Below, piece after piece: positions 1 to 6,774 of a DNA stretch of 15,946 nucleotides (positions within the stretch are counted from its first letter, which is position 1; every line of letters starts with the position of its first letter). This DNA comes from Geobacillus icigianus (GTDB taxonomy: Bacteria; Bacillota; Bacilli; Bacillales; Anoxybacillaceae). Made by a program: the position numbers and the translations under genes. The stretch covers positions 1 to 15,946 of the forward strand of contig NZ_JPYA01000017.1 of the NCBI RefSeq assembly GCF_000750005.1, written 5' to 3'. The notes beneath the pieces are model-generated. The model saw only the letters and a list, made by a program, of their open reading frames with translations, searched no databases and was not told the origin of the DNA.

Positions 1-18
1 TTCTTTCCTGTTTTATTT

Positions 19-37
19 GATAATGATTATCATTATT
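19..37. promoter_or_regulatory. Fur box at the left edge
   Basis: The sequence GATAATGATTATCATTATT matches 18 of 19 bases of the classical Fur consensus and is nearly palindromic. Fur with Fe2+ represses siderophore genes by binding such sites. No gene start lies to its right for more than 1 kb on the + strand, and the transferase gene at 495-1256 points towards it, so it most likely controls a leftward gene that starts outside the window. A siderophore biosynthesis or uptake gene would fit the iron-related neighbours, but that is inference. Confidence 0.85.
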
Positions 38-494
38 ATATAAAGTATATCAAATCATTTCTTTTCTCACAATATCGTTCCATACAAGCTCAAATCATTG
101 CAAAAAAGAAGAACAGGATGTCAAACAAATGAAGCGCAAAAATCTATAGGAGGCTGGTGATTTACTCGCGGATACGGCTTTACAATGCCATTTTTCAACT
201 AAAGAATCTTGTTGCACCAGTCCTCCTTTTCACTCATTCTCCCATTAATTAAGAGGATTAGCGGTATTTCATTATAGTGAAACTGGAAAAAACGAGTGCA
301 TAGCACGGATGAACCACATATATACTGTAATACCCTTTTTTGAGAATTAGTCCCCAAGGTTAGGGGGTACCTTTTTTTGTCTTAAGTGGTGTTTTCAGGA
401 TAGCCACACAATCAAAAATATGGCTGGTCTCCCCTAGAGAACAGCCATTTCCCTCTCTCCCCATTTATTGTTCCATGTTTCTGTCAAGATCTTT
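38..494. other. Intergenic region with repeat debris
   Basis: I see no gene here. The stretch contains a diverged copy of a repeat also found near 13918 (listed separately). At 361-390 about 23 of 30 bases match 4151-4180, the segment around the stop codon of the IS701 transposase remnant, with GGGGTACCT at its core. This suggests the decayed right end of a related insertion sequence. The 3' end of the transferase gene at 495 faces this region, but I see no strong terminator hairpin with a T-run. Confidence 0.5.
147..240 (+). repeat. Diverged repeat, copy A (partner at 13918)
   Basis: The first 21 bases, containing GGAGGCTGGTGATTTACTC at 149-167, are identical to 13918-13938. The following roughly 90 bases align with the second copy at lower identity, sharing blocks such as GTTGCAYCAG. 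Within copy A, GGAGGCTGGTG near 149-159 can pair imperfectly with CACCAGTCCTCC at 215-226, giving a long hairpin. Copy B has matching ends and looks like a MITE or IS remnant, so this is probably the same element with one end eroded. Confidence 0.55.
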
Positions 495-1256
495 CTATCT
501 AAATCCTTCCCTGAGCAACATTCGAGCATCGTATCGCTCTATTCGTTTGCATGTGTCACCCAATAAAGCTAACGAGGCCACATAACTGTCATCCATCTCT
601 AATGGATACATCACTGCATGATGAATACAATCAGGATTATCCTTGAAGTCAAGTAAGCGTGGAATTTGATGAGGTGCAGATACTATCACATGCAATGGGG
701 AAATTTGTAATCCTTTACCCATTGCTTTCAATATCGCTTCTTTCCTTGTCCAATATGTATAAAAAACTTTTCTTTGCTCCTGAGGGAATGCTTGAAACAA
801 ATGATATTTTTCTTCCTCTGTCAGCACCTCATTCGCCATTTGCTTGATATCTAAAAGCGAAGAATTATCGAGCCTCTCAACATCAACGCCGACAGGGGTG
901 CCGTCTGTAAAAGCCACAAGAACTTTTTTACCGGAATGAGCAATAGACCATTGGAATGAAAGGCCAAGGAGCTGCGGCCGACCATGAGCCTGACGACAAG
1001 CTGGGCAAGTGCGATCAATCGGCACTTCATGTGGATCGACATTGAGCTGTGCCGCTAATACAAAGCGACTTATTACACATCCAATCATAAAACAAGCTCG
1101 ATCTTGTTCATTCCTGAATAATTGTACTCTTTCCCTTTCCTTCCTGTCCAGCAATTGAATATGCCATGATTGTAAATCGCTGATGTCAGCGAGCCAAACT
1201 TGGCACACCTGCTTCGTTAAAGGAGGAATCGAATTCGTCATTTCCCATTCGATCAC
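495..1256 (-). CDS. sfp: Sfp-type 4'-phosphopantetheinyl transferase
   Basis: This 253-residue protein has the length and motifs of the Sfp/Gsp family. These enzymes move 4'-phosphopantetheine from coenzyme A to a serine of peptidyl or acyl carrier domains, activating non-ribosomal peptide synthetases in the cytoplasm. Visible motifs are the CxxC...HGRP segment at residues 84-93, SIAHSGKKV at 104-112, the Mg2+-binding GVDVER at 123-128 (D125, E127), and WTRKEAILKAMGKGL at 169-183 with the conserved W, KEA and K. The start is a GTG; GGAGG lies about 10 bases upstream, while the in-frame ATG five codons later is too far from it. feuA lies upstream on the same strand with about 570 bases between, so co-transcription is unlikely. 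The likely client is a siderophore synthetase outside the window (inference). A surfactin-like or general carrier-protein role cannot be excluded. Confidence 0.9.
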   Translation of the reverse strand: MIEWEMTNSIPPLTKQVCQVWLADISDLQSWHIQLLDRKERERVQLFRNEQDRACFMIGCVISRFVLAAQLNVDPHEVPIDRTCPACRQAHGRPQLLGLSFQWSIAHSGKKVLVAFTDGTPVGVDVERLDNSSLLDIKQMANEVLTEEEKYHLFQAFPQEQRKVFYTYWTRKEAILKAMGKGLQISPLHVIVSAPHQIPRLLDFKDNPDCIHHAVMYPLEMDDSYVASLALLGDTCKRIERYDARMLLREGFR

Positions 1257-1362
1257 GGGCCACCATCCTCCCTCTATGTTGTCAACGGTTGTGACCGTTT
1301 CAGGGGTCTCAAAAAATATTTTTCTTCGACAAAACTTCTAACATTTTCTTATTTTCATTTTG

Positions 1363-1381
1363 TTGGGCTCTTCACCAAAAA
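1363..1381 (+). repeat. 19-bp IS-end-like repeat, inverted partner at 13858
   Basis: TTGGGCTCTTCACCAAAAA occurs here and as its exact reverse complement at 13858-13876. It lies seven bases upstream of a perfect TTGACA box and about 100 bases before a short ORF with a good ribosome-binding site. That arrangement is typical of the left end of an insertion sequence, where the terminal repeat is followed by the transposase promoter. I do not recognise the IS family with confidence. Confidence 0.6.
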
Positions 1382-1387
1382 ATGTAC

Positions 1388-1417
1388 TTGACAAAAAACG
1401 TTTTTTACAACAATAAT
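1388..1417 (+). promoter_or_regulatory. Sigma-A-type promoter
   Basis: A perfect TTGACA (1388-1393) is followed after 18 bases by AATAAT (1412-1417). It reads towards the short ORF at 1478. Its position next to the 19-bp terminal-repeat candidate suggests it is a transposase promoter left from a truncated IS. Confidence 0.55.
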
Positions 1418-1477
1418 AAAATCAAAAAGATTGATTTCCATTTTTTGTTATTTTGTTCAATCGGGAGGGATAGTATC

Positions 1478-1579
1478 ATGTTTGTTCCTAAAAGTCAAGT
1501 ACATCTTTCGGTGATGAACCTTTTGTTGGATGTTAAAACAAATAAAAGAAGAGTTAAGCAGGTGTTCTCAGAGCCTTGA
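1478..1579 (+). CDS. 33-residue ORF, probably a transposase N-terminus
   Basis: The ATG is preceded by GGGAGGG at a good distance and by the promoter at 1388-1417. The peptide begins MFVPKSQVHLSVMNLLLDV and ends with SEP, with no membrane segment or cysteine. The pattern resembles the extreme N-terminus of a transposase cut short after about 33 residues, and the adjacent 19-bp IS-end repeat supports that. The alternative is a genuine small peptide gene, since promoter, ribosome-binding site and a 3' hairpin are all in place. I cannot assign a function. Confidence 0.4.
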   Translation: MFVPKSQVHLSVMNLLLDVKTNKRRVKQVFSEP

Positions 1580-1598
1580 TCCTTTCCTGCTTAACTCT
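1550..1598. terminator. 13-bp perfect inverted repeat after the short ORF
   Basis: AGAGTTAAGCAGG (1550-1562) and CCTGCTTAACTCT (1586-1598) form a perfect 13-bp stem with a 23-base loop that includes the stop codon of the 33-residue ORF. A T-run follows on the + side at about 1611-1616, and the minus side reads into TCTTTTATTTG. It could end transcription in either direction, including transcripts leaving feuA. The long loop and weak U-tracts make it a modest terminator. Confidence 0.45.
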
Positions 1599-1822
1599 GA
1601 TTTCAGCTTGTTTTTCTAAGGAAAAGCGACATTAACATTCATAAATAATATAGGAAACGTGCGAGTTTGCATCCATCTTTCCTGCTAAAAATCAGAGATG
1701 AGATCGCAAAAAAGGATTTTCATCTAACCCCTATGATAAGGGAATATAAAGAGCTCAGTCTTTCATAGCTATTGTCTCTTCCCTTGGATGATTGACTCAC
1801 AAATTGTCAAGAAAGTGTGATA
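1599..1822. other. Spacer downstream of feuA
   Basis: About 220 A+T-rich bases separate the feuA stop codon from the hairpin at 1550-1598. I see no coding region, no feuB or feuC start, and no strong hairpin. In Bacillus subtilis feuA is followed directly by feuB and feuC, so their absence here is notable. Confidence 0.5.
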
Positions 1823-2764
1823 TTATTTGCTAAGCTTCGGTACCGCTTCTTTCAAGAAATGGATTTTGCTCCACGCTGTTCCACCTTGTGCAAGTGGGTC
1901 GACAACGTTTATGAATACGTCCTTATTTTTCACTGCTTTCATACTTTTCCAAATTGGATTCTTTTGTAGCTGCTTCAATGCATCTTCCTTATTCTTGTTT
2001 TCGTCTGCGGAGAATTGAATAAAGATATAATCAGGGTTCATAGCACTGAATTTCTCAAGCGACATCACTTCCTGAGATTTTGCCTTTTTAATCTCATTCG
2101 GCACCGTTAATCCTAAATCTCGATACAACGTGGGGTTGAAAAAGATATCTTGATTATAAATCATGATGTTCCCATTTCTAATCCTGATGGCGACTACTTT
2201 TTTCCCTTTCAGTTTTGCACCTAACTTTTTCTTAGCCATCACCAATTGATTTTTATAGCTTTTGATAATGCTCTCTGCCTGTTGTTTCTTTCCTGTCAAT
2301 GTAGCGAGCAAGCGCAAATTGGCTTCCCAATCTGTTGAAATATGAGAAACAGGAATAGTTGGAGCAATTTTTTGCAATTTGTTAATTACATCTGGTGGAA
2401 ATTTTTTCGATGCCAAAATGACATCTGGTTTTAGCTTAACAATGGTTTCCATGTTAGGCTGAGCTTTTTCACCAATTGGTACTGTAGAACCAGTGATTTT
2501 TTTGAACATGCTTGGGAATTTACCGCCAACTGTGATACCTCCAGTTGGCTTCACTCCTAGCACAAGAGCGTCTTCCATCGTCTCCATGCTTCCCGTAATC
2601 ACAATTCTTTTTGCTGGTAAGGGAACCTTATAGGTCTTCTCAAGATATTTAATTTTAGCCGTCTTGCTAGCCGCCTCCGTTGATGATGACCTTACTCCGC
2701 TGATGGCTAAGAGTGCAACAAGTAGAATCATAAAGCCACCGTAGAGCCACTTCCTTCTTACCAT
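1823..2764 (-). CDS. feuA: FeuA-like siderophore-binding protein of an ABC importer
   Basis: The 313-residue protein aligns along its length with FeuA, the extracellular substrate-binding protein for ferric bacillibactin and enterobactin. Shared blocks include a KTYKVPLP-like strand near 43-50, ITGSMETMEDA at 56-66, KPDVILASKKFP at 112-123, IPVSHIS at 137-143, an RIR triplet at 194-196 in the ligand-binding region, and NPIWKS...DPLAQGGTAWSK near 269-300. The N-terminus has a basic start and a hydrophobic stretch at 11-23, but where the lipobox cysteine should follow I-S-G there is V24. The mature protein has no cysteine for lipid anchoring; cleavage near EAAS (30-33) by signal peptidase I is possible. 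AAGGGGGAAGG precedes the ATG, and a Fur box lies just upstream, so iron repression is expected. The permease and ATPase partners are not in the window. Confidence 0.9.
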   Translation of the reverse strand: MVRRKWLYGGFMILLVALLAISGVRSSSTEAASKTAKIKYLEKTYKVPLPAKRIVITGSMETMEDALVLGVKPTGGITVGGKFPSMFKKITGSTVPIGEKAQPNMETIVKLKPDVILASKKFPPDVINKLQKIAPTIPVSHISTDWEANLRLLATLTGKKQQAESIIKSYKNQLVMAKKKLGAKLKGKKVVAIRIRNGNIMIYNQDIFFNPTLYRDLGLTVPNEIKKAKSQEVMSLEKFSAMNPDYIFIQFSADENKNKEDALKQLQKNPIWKSMKAVKNKDVFINVVDPLAQGGTAWSKIHFLKEAVPKLSK

Positions 2765-2783
2765 GAGTCCTTCCCCCTTAATT

Positions 2784-2809
2784 AATAATGATTATCATTA
2801 GTAATTATA
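2784..2809 (-). promoter_or_regulatory. Fur box and -10 element of feuA
   Basis: On the minus strand a perfect TATAAT (2804-2809) lies directly upstream of a 19-base Fur-box match (2784-2802; 16 of 19 bases, core ATAATGATTATCATTA). Fur bound here would cover the transcription start and the approach to the ribosome-binding site. No good -35 box is seen at the expected distance. Confidence 0.8.
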
Positions 2810-2937
2810 TACAGGGCTCTTTTCACTCATCCATAGACAGAATCCGGAATTTATTTTGGACAGACTCCATAAAAACATCTTCTCTTTCTGTAGATGAGCA
2901 AATTTGCTAACATAAATTGACAACCAAACAAAAAAGG
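2810..2937. other. Spacer between feuA promoter and IS701 remnant
   Basis: No gene is visible. A TTGACA occurs at about 2917-2922 reading rightwards towards the IS701 remnant, but without a convincing -10 box. Confidence 0.4.
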
Positions 2938-3006
2938 AGACATGAACCCGATTCCTTGAGTAAAATAGATGTGCTCAAACCCATTCACACAAGGAGGTTC
3001 GTGTCT
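2938..3006 (+). repeat. IS701 leader hairpin, copy 1
   Basis: AGACATGAACC (2938-2948) pairs with GGTTCGTGTCT (2996-3006), and CCTTG (2954-2958) pairs with CAAGG (2990-2994). A related copy at 14113-14182 keeps the pairing, with a compensated base in the outer arm (TTCATG instead of TTCGTG). It lies just in front of the transposase reading frame. IS elements often carry such hairpins to block translation of read-through transcripts, which is the likely role here. Confidence 0.55.
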
Positions 3007-3009
3007 TAG

Positions 3010-4153
3010 GAATCGATAAGCACATCATCAAGGAATCCACCAGTTTTTCATGACGTTGGGATTGGCGCTTGATTTCTCGAAACCGGTCATCAAGCATCTG
3101 GTTCATCTTGTCGACGCCCTGTACCAAGGGATGTTCGGGAACGTTGACCGATGTCCATCACTGGAGTTTTCATCCCAACCATCGAACCATGCTCAGCCAT
3201 TTTTTCACGAAAAGCCCTTGGAACGAGGAAAACCGGCTTGAGAAGCTGCAAGAATGGCTCCTTCGCCAGATCGAACGCCTCGCCAAACAGGAGAATCAAC
3301 CCCTTTTTGTTTCGATGGATGATCCCATTTGCCAAAAAACGAGGCCTTCGTCACGGGCTGCCCGCGCCATTCAAGGGTGTGATTGGCATTTCTCTCACAA
3401 CGATCATCCATCCGTCTGGGGGCATTCGCTCGTTTGGCGGATGGTGCATACCCGTCTCTATATAAGGTGGCCGGAAGAAGCAAAATCGACCTAGCGATCG
3501 AGAGATTTTCCTCGCTCAAAGAAAAGTGGACTCGGCCGATGCGCGTGGTATCCGTCCCAAGCGCTCATCGAAACCTGTCTGAAACTAGGATTCCATGTTA
3601 TCGCCATGCTCAAGACGAACCGGATGCTTGACCCGAACGGCATCGCCGTCCAAGCGAAGGAGTTCGCCCGCTATATGGAACCCAACCACACCCGCCCCTC
3701 GTCACGGTGGGGAACGAGCACTATCGTGTCTACCGCTACGAAGGCGCGCTCAACGGTCTTGATGATGCAGTGGTGCTGTTGGCTTGGAAGGCGGATCAAC
3801 CGATGACGCCCGAACATTCTTCATTGCATCTTGAGCACCGATCGGGAGCTGAGTGACGAAGACATCTTGCGTTACGATGCCGAGCGCTGGACGATCGAAT
3901 GCTTTTTCCGGCAGGCAAAAGACCAGATGAAGTCAGGTGGTACCGTGTTCGCCACGTTCGGGCAGTGAAACGGTATGGGGCAGCGGTGCTGTTCGCCTGC
4001 GTATCCAGCATCGCGGAATCTCAACAAGACCTCTCTTCCGGACTGGAGTTTCTTCGCTCTCGAAAAGGACACAGCATCGTCGAGATCATCGATGACGCCG
4101 CAAAGCAAGAGATTCCTATTGATGTGATCAAAAAACAGCTCCATGTCGCCTAA
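3010..4153 (+). pseudogene. IS701-family transposase, multiply frameshifted
   Basis: Read across frames, this encodes a nearly complete DDE transposase of the IS4/IS701 group, normally about 400 residues. Ordered pieces are IDKHIIKESTSF, MTLGLALDFSKPVIKHLVHL (3050), the block ending VHHWSFHP...WGHSLVW with catalytic-type SMDDPICQK (3069-3494), SKIDLAIERFSSLKEKW (about 3491), VIAMLKTNRM and AKEFARYMEPN (3606-3690), GNEHYRVYRYEGALNGLDD in another frame, ERWTIECFFRQAKDQMK holding the catalytic glutamate (about 3876-3930), and RHVRAVKRYGAAVLFACV to the end at 4153. Each block is in a different frame from the next, and the segment expected to hold the second aspartate (DSWYPS) is scrambled, so the gene is dead. 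The left hairpin is still recognisable. Confidence 0.85.
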
Positions 4154-4229
4154 GGGGTACCTGTTTGTCTCTTAGGTAATGGAAATTACTGTAATGAAAA
4201 ATACTCATCTACAGTTATATATTAAATCC

Positions 4230-4828
4230 ACCCGTGGTGCTAGATGAACTTGATCAAGCAGAAAAATAGCCCTTGCCTAGCAGATCTTCTGTAGAATGAA
4301 AGTGCAACCTACCCATTCGAAAAGGAGAATCCCCATGCAAGGGTACTTTCATTTTCCTGCAGATCGGGCCAAGATTCAAAAGCAAGATGCCGCCATTTTC
4401 TTTTTTGTCTCCGCCCAACTGTCATTGATTCAGACGCATCTTCAACGCCGCAACCGCCATTTAAGCAAGAAGATAGCGTGATCATAGCGATTCACATTTG
4501 GGGGAAGCTGCTTGGTTTTTCTTCCGAACGGGCATGGTATCGCTTTGTCACCGGAAATTCGTTCCCAAACGGGCAGTTTCTTGAACGTTCCCGATCCAAC
4601 CGTCGTTGTCGGGCACTGCGTTTTGCCTTCAAATGGATCCGTCATGAGCTGGCAAAACGCGGCCACCATCATGGCTATGCCGTCGTCGACAGCTTGCTGC
4701 TTCCATTGTGCCATGCCGCAAGAAGGCATCGTGTCAAACGGGCTCAAGGAATCGCCGACATCGGGTATGGCGCTTCAAAAAAGCAATGGTACGACGGCTG
4801 GAAGCTGCACCGTCAAGTGACCGATCAA
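4230..4828 (+). mobile_element. IS982-family element, 3' part missing
   Basis: The sequence from ACCCGTGGTGC at 4230 begins with ACC, as IS982-family ends usually do, and leads into a frameshifted IS982-type transposase. The element stops at about 4828, where the homology switches within GATCAAG to an IS1634 fragment in the opposite orientation. The 3' third and right end of the IS982 element are not in the window. Confidence 0.6.
4335..4828 (+). pseudogene. IS982-family transposase, frameshifted and truncated
   Basis: An ATG with AAGGAG upstream opens the N-terminal frame MQGYFHFPADRAKIQKQDAA..., which runs to a stop near 4481. The frame then shifts by one between about 4455 and 4478 and continues as VIIAIHIWGKLLGFSSERAW, followed by RFVTGNSFPNGQF, HGYAVVDSLLLPLCHAARR and GIADIGYGASKKQWYDGWK. 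These match the order of IS982 transposases: the helix before the catalytic core, the VVDSxPLPxC aspartate region, and the YCASKKxWYxGxK block. The usual length is about 290 residues; only about 165 remain, and the catalytic glutamate region is lost at the junction with the IS1634 fragment. It cannot be active. Confidence 0.8.
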
Positions 4829-5279
4829 GTTTCTTGTCGATCTGCACGAGGCAAGACGAAAGGACTTGATGGAGATTCGCCTCATACAGGCGATCCCAAT
4901 GACGCGCGATGGCATCATCGTTGAACCAAGACGGCTCCAGTCCCAGCCGAATTCGCTTCGGCCAATCGATGTCATGCGCCCATTGTTCCCCATGAACGAG
5001 CGCTTGCCGGCCGCTCAAGATATCCAAGGTGATTAGACCGACAACGTCACCGGCTCGAGGTTGGCATTGTGGATCCACGGGAACGAGATGATCCATCAAC
5101 TGAGGAAGGTTAAGATCTTTGAACAGAGTGCTTATTCTATTCAAATAAGAACCACCACAAATGGCACGGATTTGAATGCCCAAGGTGTAGAAACTCCATT
5201 GCTTTCCTTGGGTGTGAAGGATTCATTCGACAATGGACACAAAAATCCCCCCAATTTTGTCGGAAGGGTGTGAAATGTG
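4829..5279 (-). pseudogene. 5' fragment of an IS1634-family element, copy 1
   Basis: On the minus strand this encodes the N-terminal domain of an IS1634-type transposase (DUF4277 region): LNRISTLFKDLNLPQLMDHL, VDPQCQPRAGDVVGLITLDI, SGRQALVH and WFNDDAIARHWDRLYEANLH. It ends after about 13 further residues at the junction with the IS982 remnant. The section from about 4869 to 5140 differs from the second copy (10196-10467) at roughly nine positions only. Upstream of the coding part both copies share the outer end with GGAAATGTGAG-like sequence, so the boundary lies near 5279. There is no full-length copy in the window. Confidence 0.85.
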
Positions 5280-5303
5280 AGGGAAATTTAATTTTGTGCA
5301 ATC

Positions 5304-5349
5304 AAAAAAGAGTAACCAGTTTCGCATTTTGTAAGCAACCGGCTACTCT
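5304..5349 (-). terminator. Rho-independent terminator of the toxin-antitoxin operon
   Basis: On the minus strand AGAGTAGCCGGT (5349-5338) pairs with ACTGGTTACTCT (5320-5309), giving a 12-bp stem with two G-U pairs and a 17-base loop, followed at once by TTTTT. The two wobbles would be A-C mismatches on the other strand, so it works only for leftward transcripts. The toxin stop codon lies inside the stem. Confidence 0.8.
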
Positions 5350-5756
5350 TCATCATCTAGATAATCTCCACTCGATACACATGAATGATTTGATAACCAA
5401 TTTGCCAATTCTTTCTCACGTACTTCCTTTTTAGCAACCTTGATACACATTTCAAATAGTTCATCATCCGAAACAATCAACTCATACCCATTTTTCATCA
5501 AAAAAGAATATGCTGCCATCACCGCCGTCCGTTTATTTCCATCTAAAAAGTAATGTCCGGTTGCTATGGCAATCATGTAAACAGCAGCCTTTTCAAATAA
5601 GGAAGGGTACATTTCTTTTCCAAACAAGTTCACAAATGGCTGCTGACATACATATTCAATCATACCAGGGTCTTTCTCTCCGGGTATTCCGCCGTAGTAA
5701 TGCAACATCTCATCGTGGATGTAGCGCAACTCTTCAGGATGAAGTTTTTCTACCAT
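5343..5756 (-). CDS. doc: Doc/Fic-family toxin
   Basis: A 137-residue Fic-fold protein of the death-on-curing group. The signature HYFLDGNKRT (residues 68-77) contains the catalytic histidine, the acidic residue, and GNKR. Classical AMP-transferring Fic enzymes read HPFxxGNGRxxR; K in place of the second glycine is the Doc pattern, and phage P1 Doc phosphorylates EF-Tu. The preceding helix FEKAAVYMIAIATG (54-67) and the following AAYSFLMKNG fit the family. The ATG overlaps the antitoxin stop codon by one base (TGATG), so translation is likely coupled. The stop falls in the terminator stem. Kinase activity against EF-Tu here is inferred from family knowledge. The gene looks intact although it is wedged between dead IS elements. 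Confidence 0.88.
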   Translation of the reverse strand: MVEKLHPEELRYIHDEMLHYYGGIPGEKDPGMIEYVCQQPFVNLFGKEMYPSLFEKAAVYMIAIATGHYFLDGNKRTAVMAAYSFLMKNGYELIVSDDELFEMCIKVAKKEVREKELANWLSNHSCVSSGDYLDDEE

Positions 5757-5881
5757 CAGTTTTTAGATAGTTTTTCGAGCACTTTATCGTAGCGCTTAAT
5801 TCCTCTTTTTAAAATGGCACTAATTTTATGTGTATCAACGTTCTTTGTCTTATCATCCAATTCTTTTTGCAACATAACCAT
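5756..5881 (-). CDS. Small antitoxin partner of the Doc toxin
   Basis: A 41-residue, highly charged helical peptide, MVMLQKELDDKTKN...KVLEKLSKN, ends with a TGA that overlaps the toxin ATG by one base. The ATG at 5881 is chosen because GGAGGGAGG lies about 8 bases upstream. An in-frame ATG nine codons earlier (5908) would give 50 residues starting MCEWREEEE but places that site inside the gene. It is in the position of Phd in phd-doc operons, but I see no Phd-like DNA-binding start and no class I Fic inhibition motif. Its role is inferred from position. Confidence 0.65.
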   Translation of the reverse strand: MVMLQKELDDKTKNVDTHKISAILKRGIKRYDKVLEKLSKN

Positions 5882-5935
5882 TTCTTCTTCCTCCCTCCAC
5901 TCGCACATGCTATCACCACCCTGAAATAATATACG

Positions 5936-5957
5936 GTAATAGCATGTCCATGATTAC
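5936..5957. promoter_or_regulatory. Candidate operator of the toxin-antitoxin operon
   Basis: GTAATAGCATG (5936-5946) and CATGATTAC (5949-5957) form an interrupted palindrome just downstream of the -10 box, in the 5' leader. Toxin-antitoxin operons are usually autoregulated through such sites. This is a position-based suggestion. Confidence 0.35.
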
Positions 5958-5962
5958 TTTTA

Positions 5963-5991
5963 ATTATAAGTTCAACCACCACGCTTTTCAA
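5963..5991 (-). promoter_or_regulatory. Promoter of the toxin-antitoxin operon
   Basis: On the minus strand TTGAAA (5991-5986) and TATAAT (5968-5963) are separated by exactly 17 bases. This would start transcription near 5955, about 75 bases before the antitoxin ATG. The sequence may lie in an older coding remnant (frame reading VVVELIIKSNHGHAITVYYF), so the match could be coincidental, but it is the best promoter in the area. Confidence 0.65.
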
Positions 5992-6096
5992 TCAGCATCT
6001 CAGAAATCACAATACTTCGTAAACATCCACTTGGCCATCCCGTGCATCTTTCCATTTGACCATCCAAGATTTTTTTCATAGAACTTTTGACGCTAG
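5992..6096 (-). other. Possible coding remnant upstream of the toxin-antitoxin operon
   Basis: On the minus strand the stretch up to the IS66 remnant reads WMVKWKDARDGQVDVYEVL with stops after it, then continues across the promoter as VVVELIIKSNHGHAITVYYF. The amino acid make-up looks protein-like, but two in-frame stops interrupt it. It may be the tail of a gene destroyed by the IS66 insertion. I do not recognise it. Confidence 0.25.
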
Positions 6097-6715
6097 CTTG
6101 GGATGGCAAAACAGCCATGTGGCCTCCGATATGCCGGCCACATGGAGCCAATGCTGTTTTCTTTGTACGGAGAGGCTCATTTCATCGGCGTGCAAAATCG
6201 GGAAAGCCAACAGCTTCTCTTGAATGAGTTCCCGCAGCACCTCGAGCCGGGCGGCCGATTCTTGAACGATATTGTATATAAGTTGAAATTTTGTTTTACA
6301 TCCCGCTAATTACTCTCATATCAACTTGTACTTAGATGAAACCCGAAACGAAAAGCCGGAAATTCTTTATTGCAACTTATATAGATGCTTCCCTCACTGA
6401 TGGGGGGCGTCCAACCATTCCTCGAACAACTGAACAAGCCGGGCAGAAAAAAGAAGAAGCTACACCGTATGGAGGTAGGCGACTAGCGCACGGATGCGCT
6501 GCCGTATTGGACATGGTGCGTGACGTCCGGTGAAAACTCCACCTGTTCGAGCCGTCCGCAGCAGGGGCATGATTTCACTTCCGCCTCGTGTTGAGCGACC
6601 TCGACTTTGATGACAGGGATATCAAACACTTGGTGTTTCACTGTCCGACGGGCAGGGATGGCTTCGAGCGAAGCCCCGTAGCCACGGCAAAAAGGGCAGA
6701 CATCATTGGTTTGTA
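6097..6715 (-). pseudogene. IS66-family transposase (TnpC) remnant
   Basis: Minus-strand translation recovers the central part of an IS66 transposase in order: the zinc-finger-like CPFC...EVKSCPCCGRLEQ region (about 6715-6560), HHVQYG, then after a frameshift RALVAYLHTV, RLVQLFEEWLDAP, PISEGSIYNIVQESAARLEV, and FPILHADEMSLSVQRKQHWL holding the first catalytic aspartate (about 6185). Damage includes a frameshift near 6500, a TAG where glutamine is expected, an extra C in a run of six C near 6410, and a 105-bp insertion (listed separately). Both the N-terminal leucine-zipper part and everything after the first aspartate are missing. IS66 TnpC is normally about 500 residues; roughly 170 remain. 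Confidence 0.8.
6277..6381. mobile_element. 105-bp MITE-like insertion with TA target duplication
   Basis: The element begins TATAAGTTG (6277-6285) and ends with its reverse complement CAACTTATA (6373-6381); 13 of the outer 17 bases match. It is flanked by TA on both sides (6275-6276 and 6382-6383). Removing the element and one TA restores an in-frame IS66 segment reading GSIYNIVQ, where the conserved family pattern is continuous, so this is an insertion rather than chance. It has no ORF. TA duplication is the hallmark of IS630/Tc1-mariner transposases, the likely mobilising enzyme (inference). Confidence 0.75.
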
Positions 6716-6774
6716 TTGTGGTCTTTGGCTAGCTGAGCCCGAGGGCCCAACTAGCTCTGCAGGTATGACGGATC
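6716..6774. other. Spacer with imperfect hairpin after the transporter operon
   Basis: GGCTAGCTGAGCCC (6727-6740) and GGCCCAACTAGCT (about 6744-6756) can pair over about 13 bases with wobbles on one strand. No T-run follows, so a terminator function for the leftward operon is only a weak possibility. Confidence 0.3.

Noticed and set aside
3090..3519. Minus-strand open frames across the IS701 remnant
   Set aside because: The + strand carries recognisable transposase blocks in order; the antisense frames have no recognisable content.
4149..4176. Short inverted repeat CCTAAG/CTTAGG after the IS701 stop codon as a terminator
   Set aside because: The stem is only 6 bp with a long loop and no U-run; it is more likely part of the IS end.
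6114..6156. Perfect 9-bp inverted repeat CATGTGGCC/GGCCACATG
   Set aside because: It falls in the IS66 coding remnant at HVAGISEATW and is most simply explained by codon content; no element boundary lies there.
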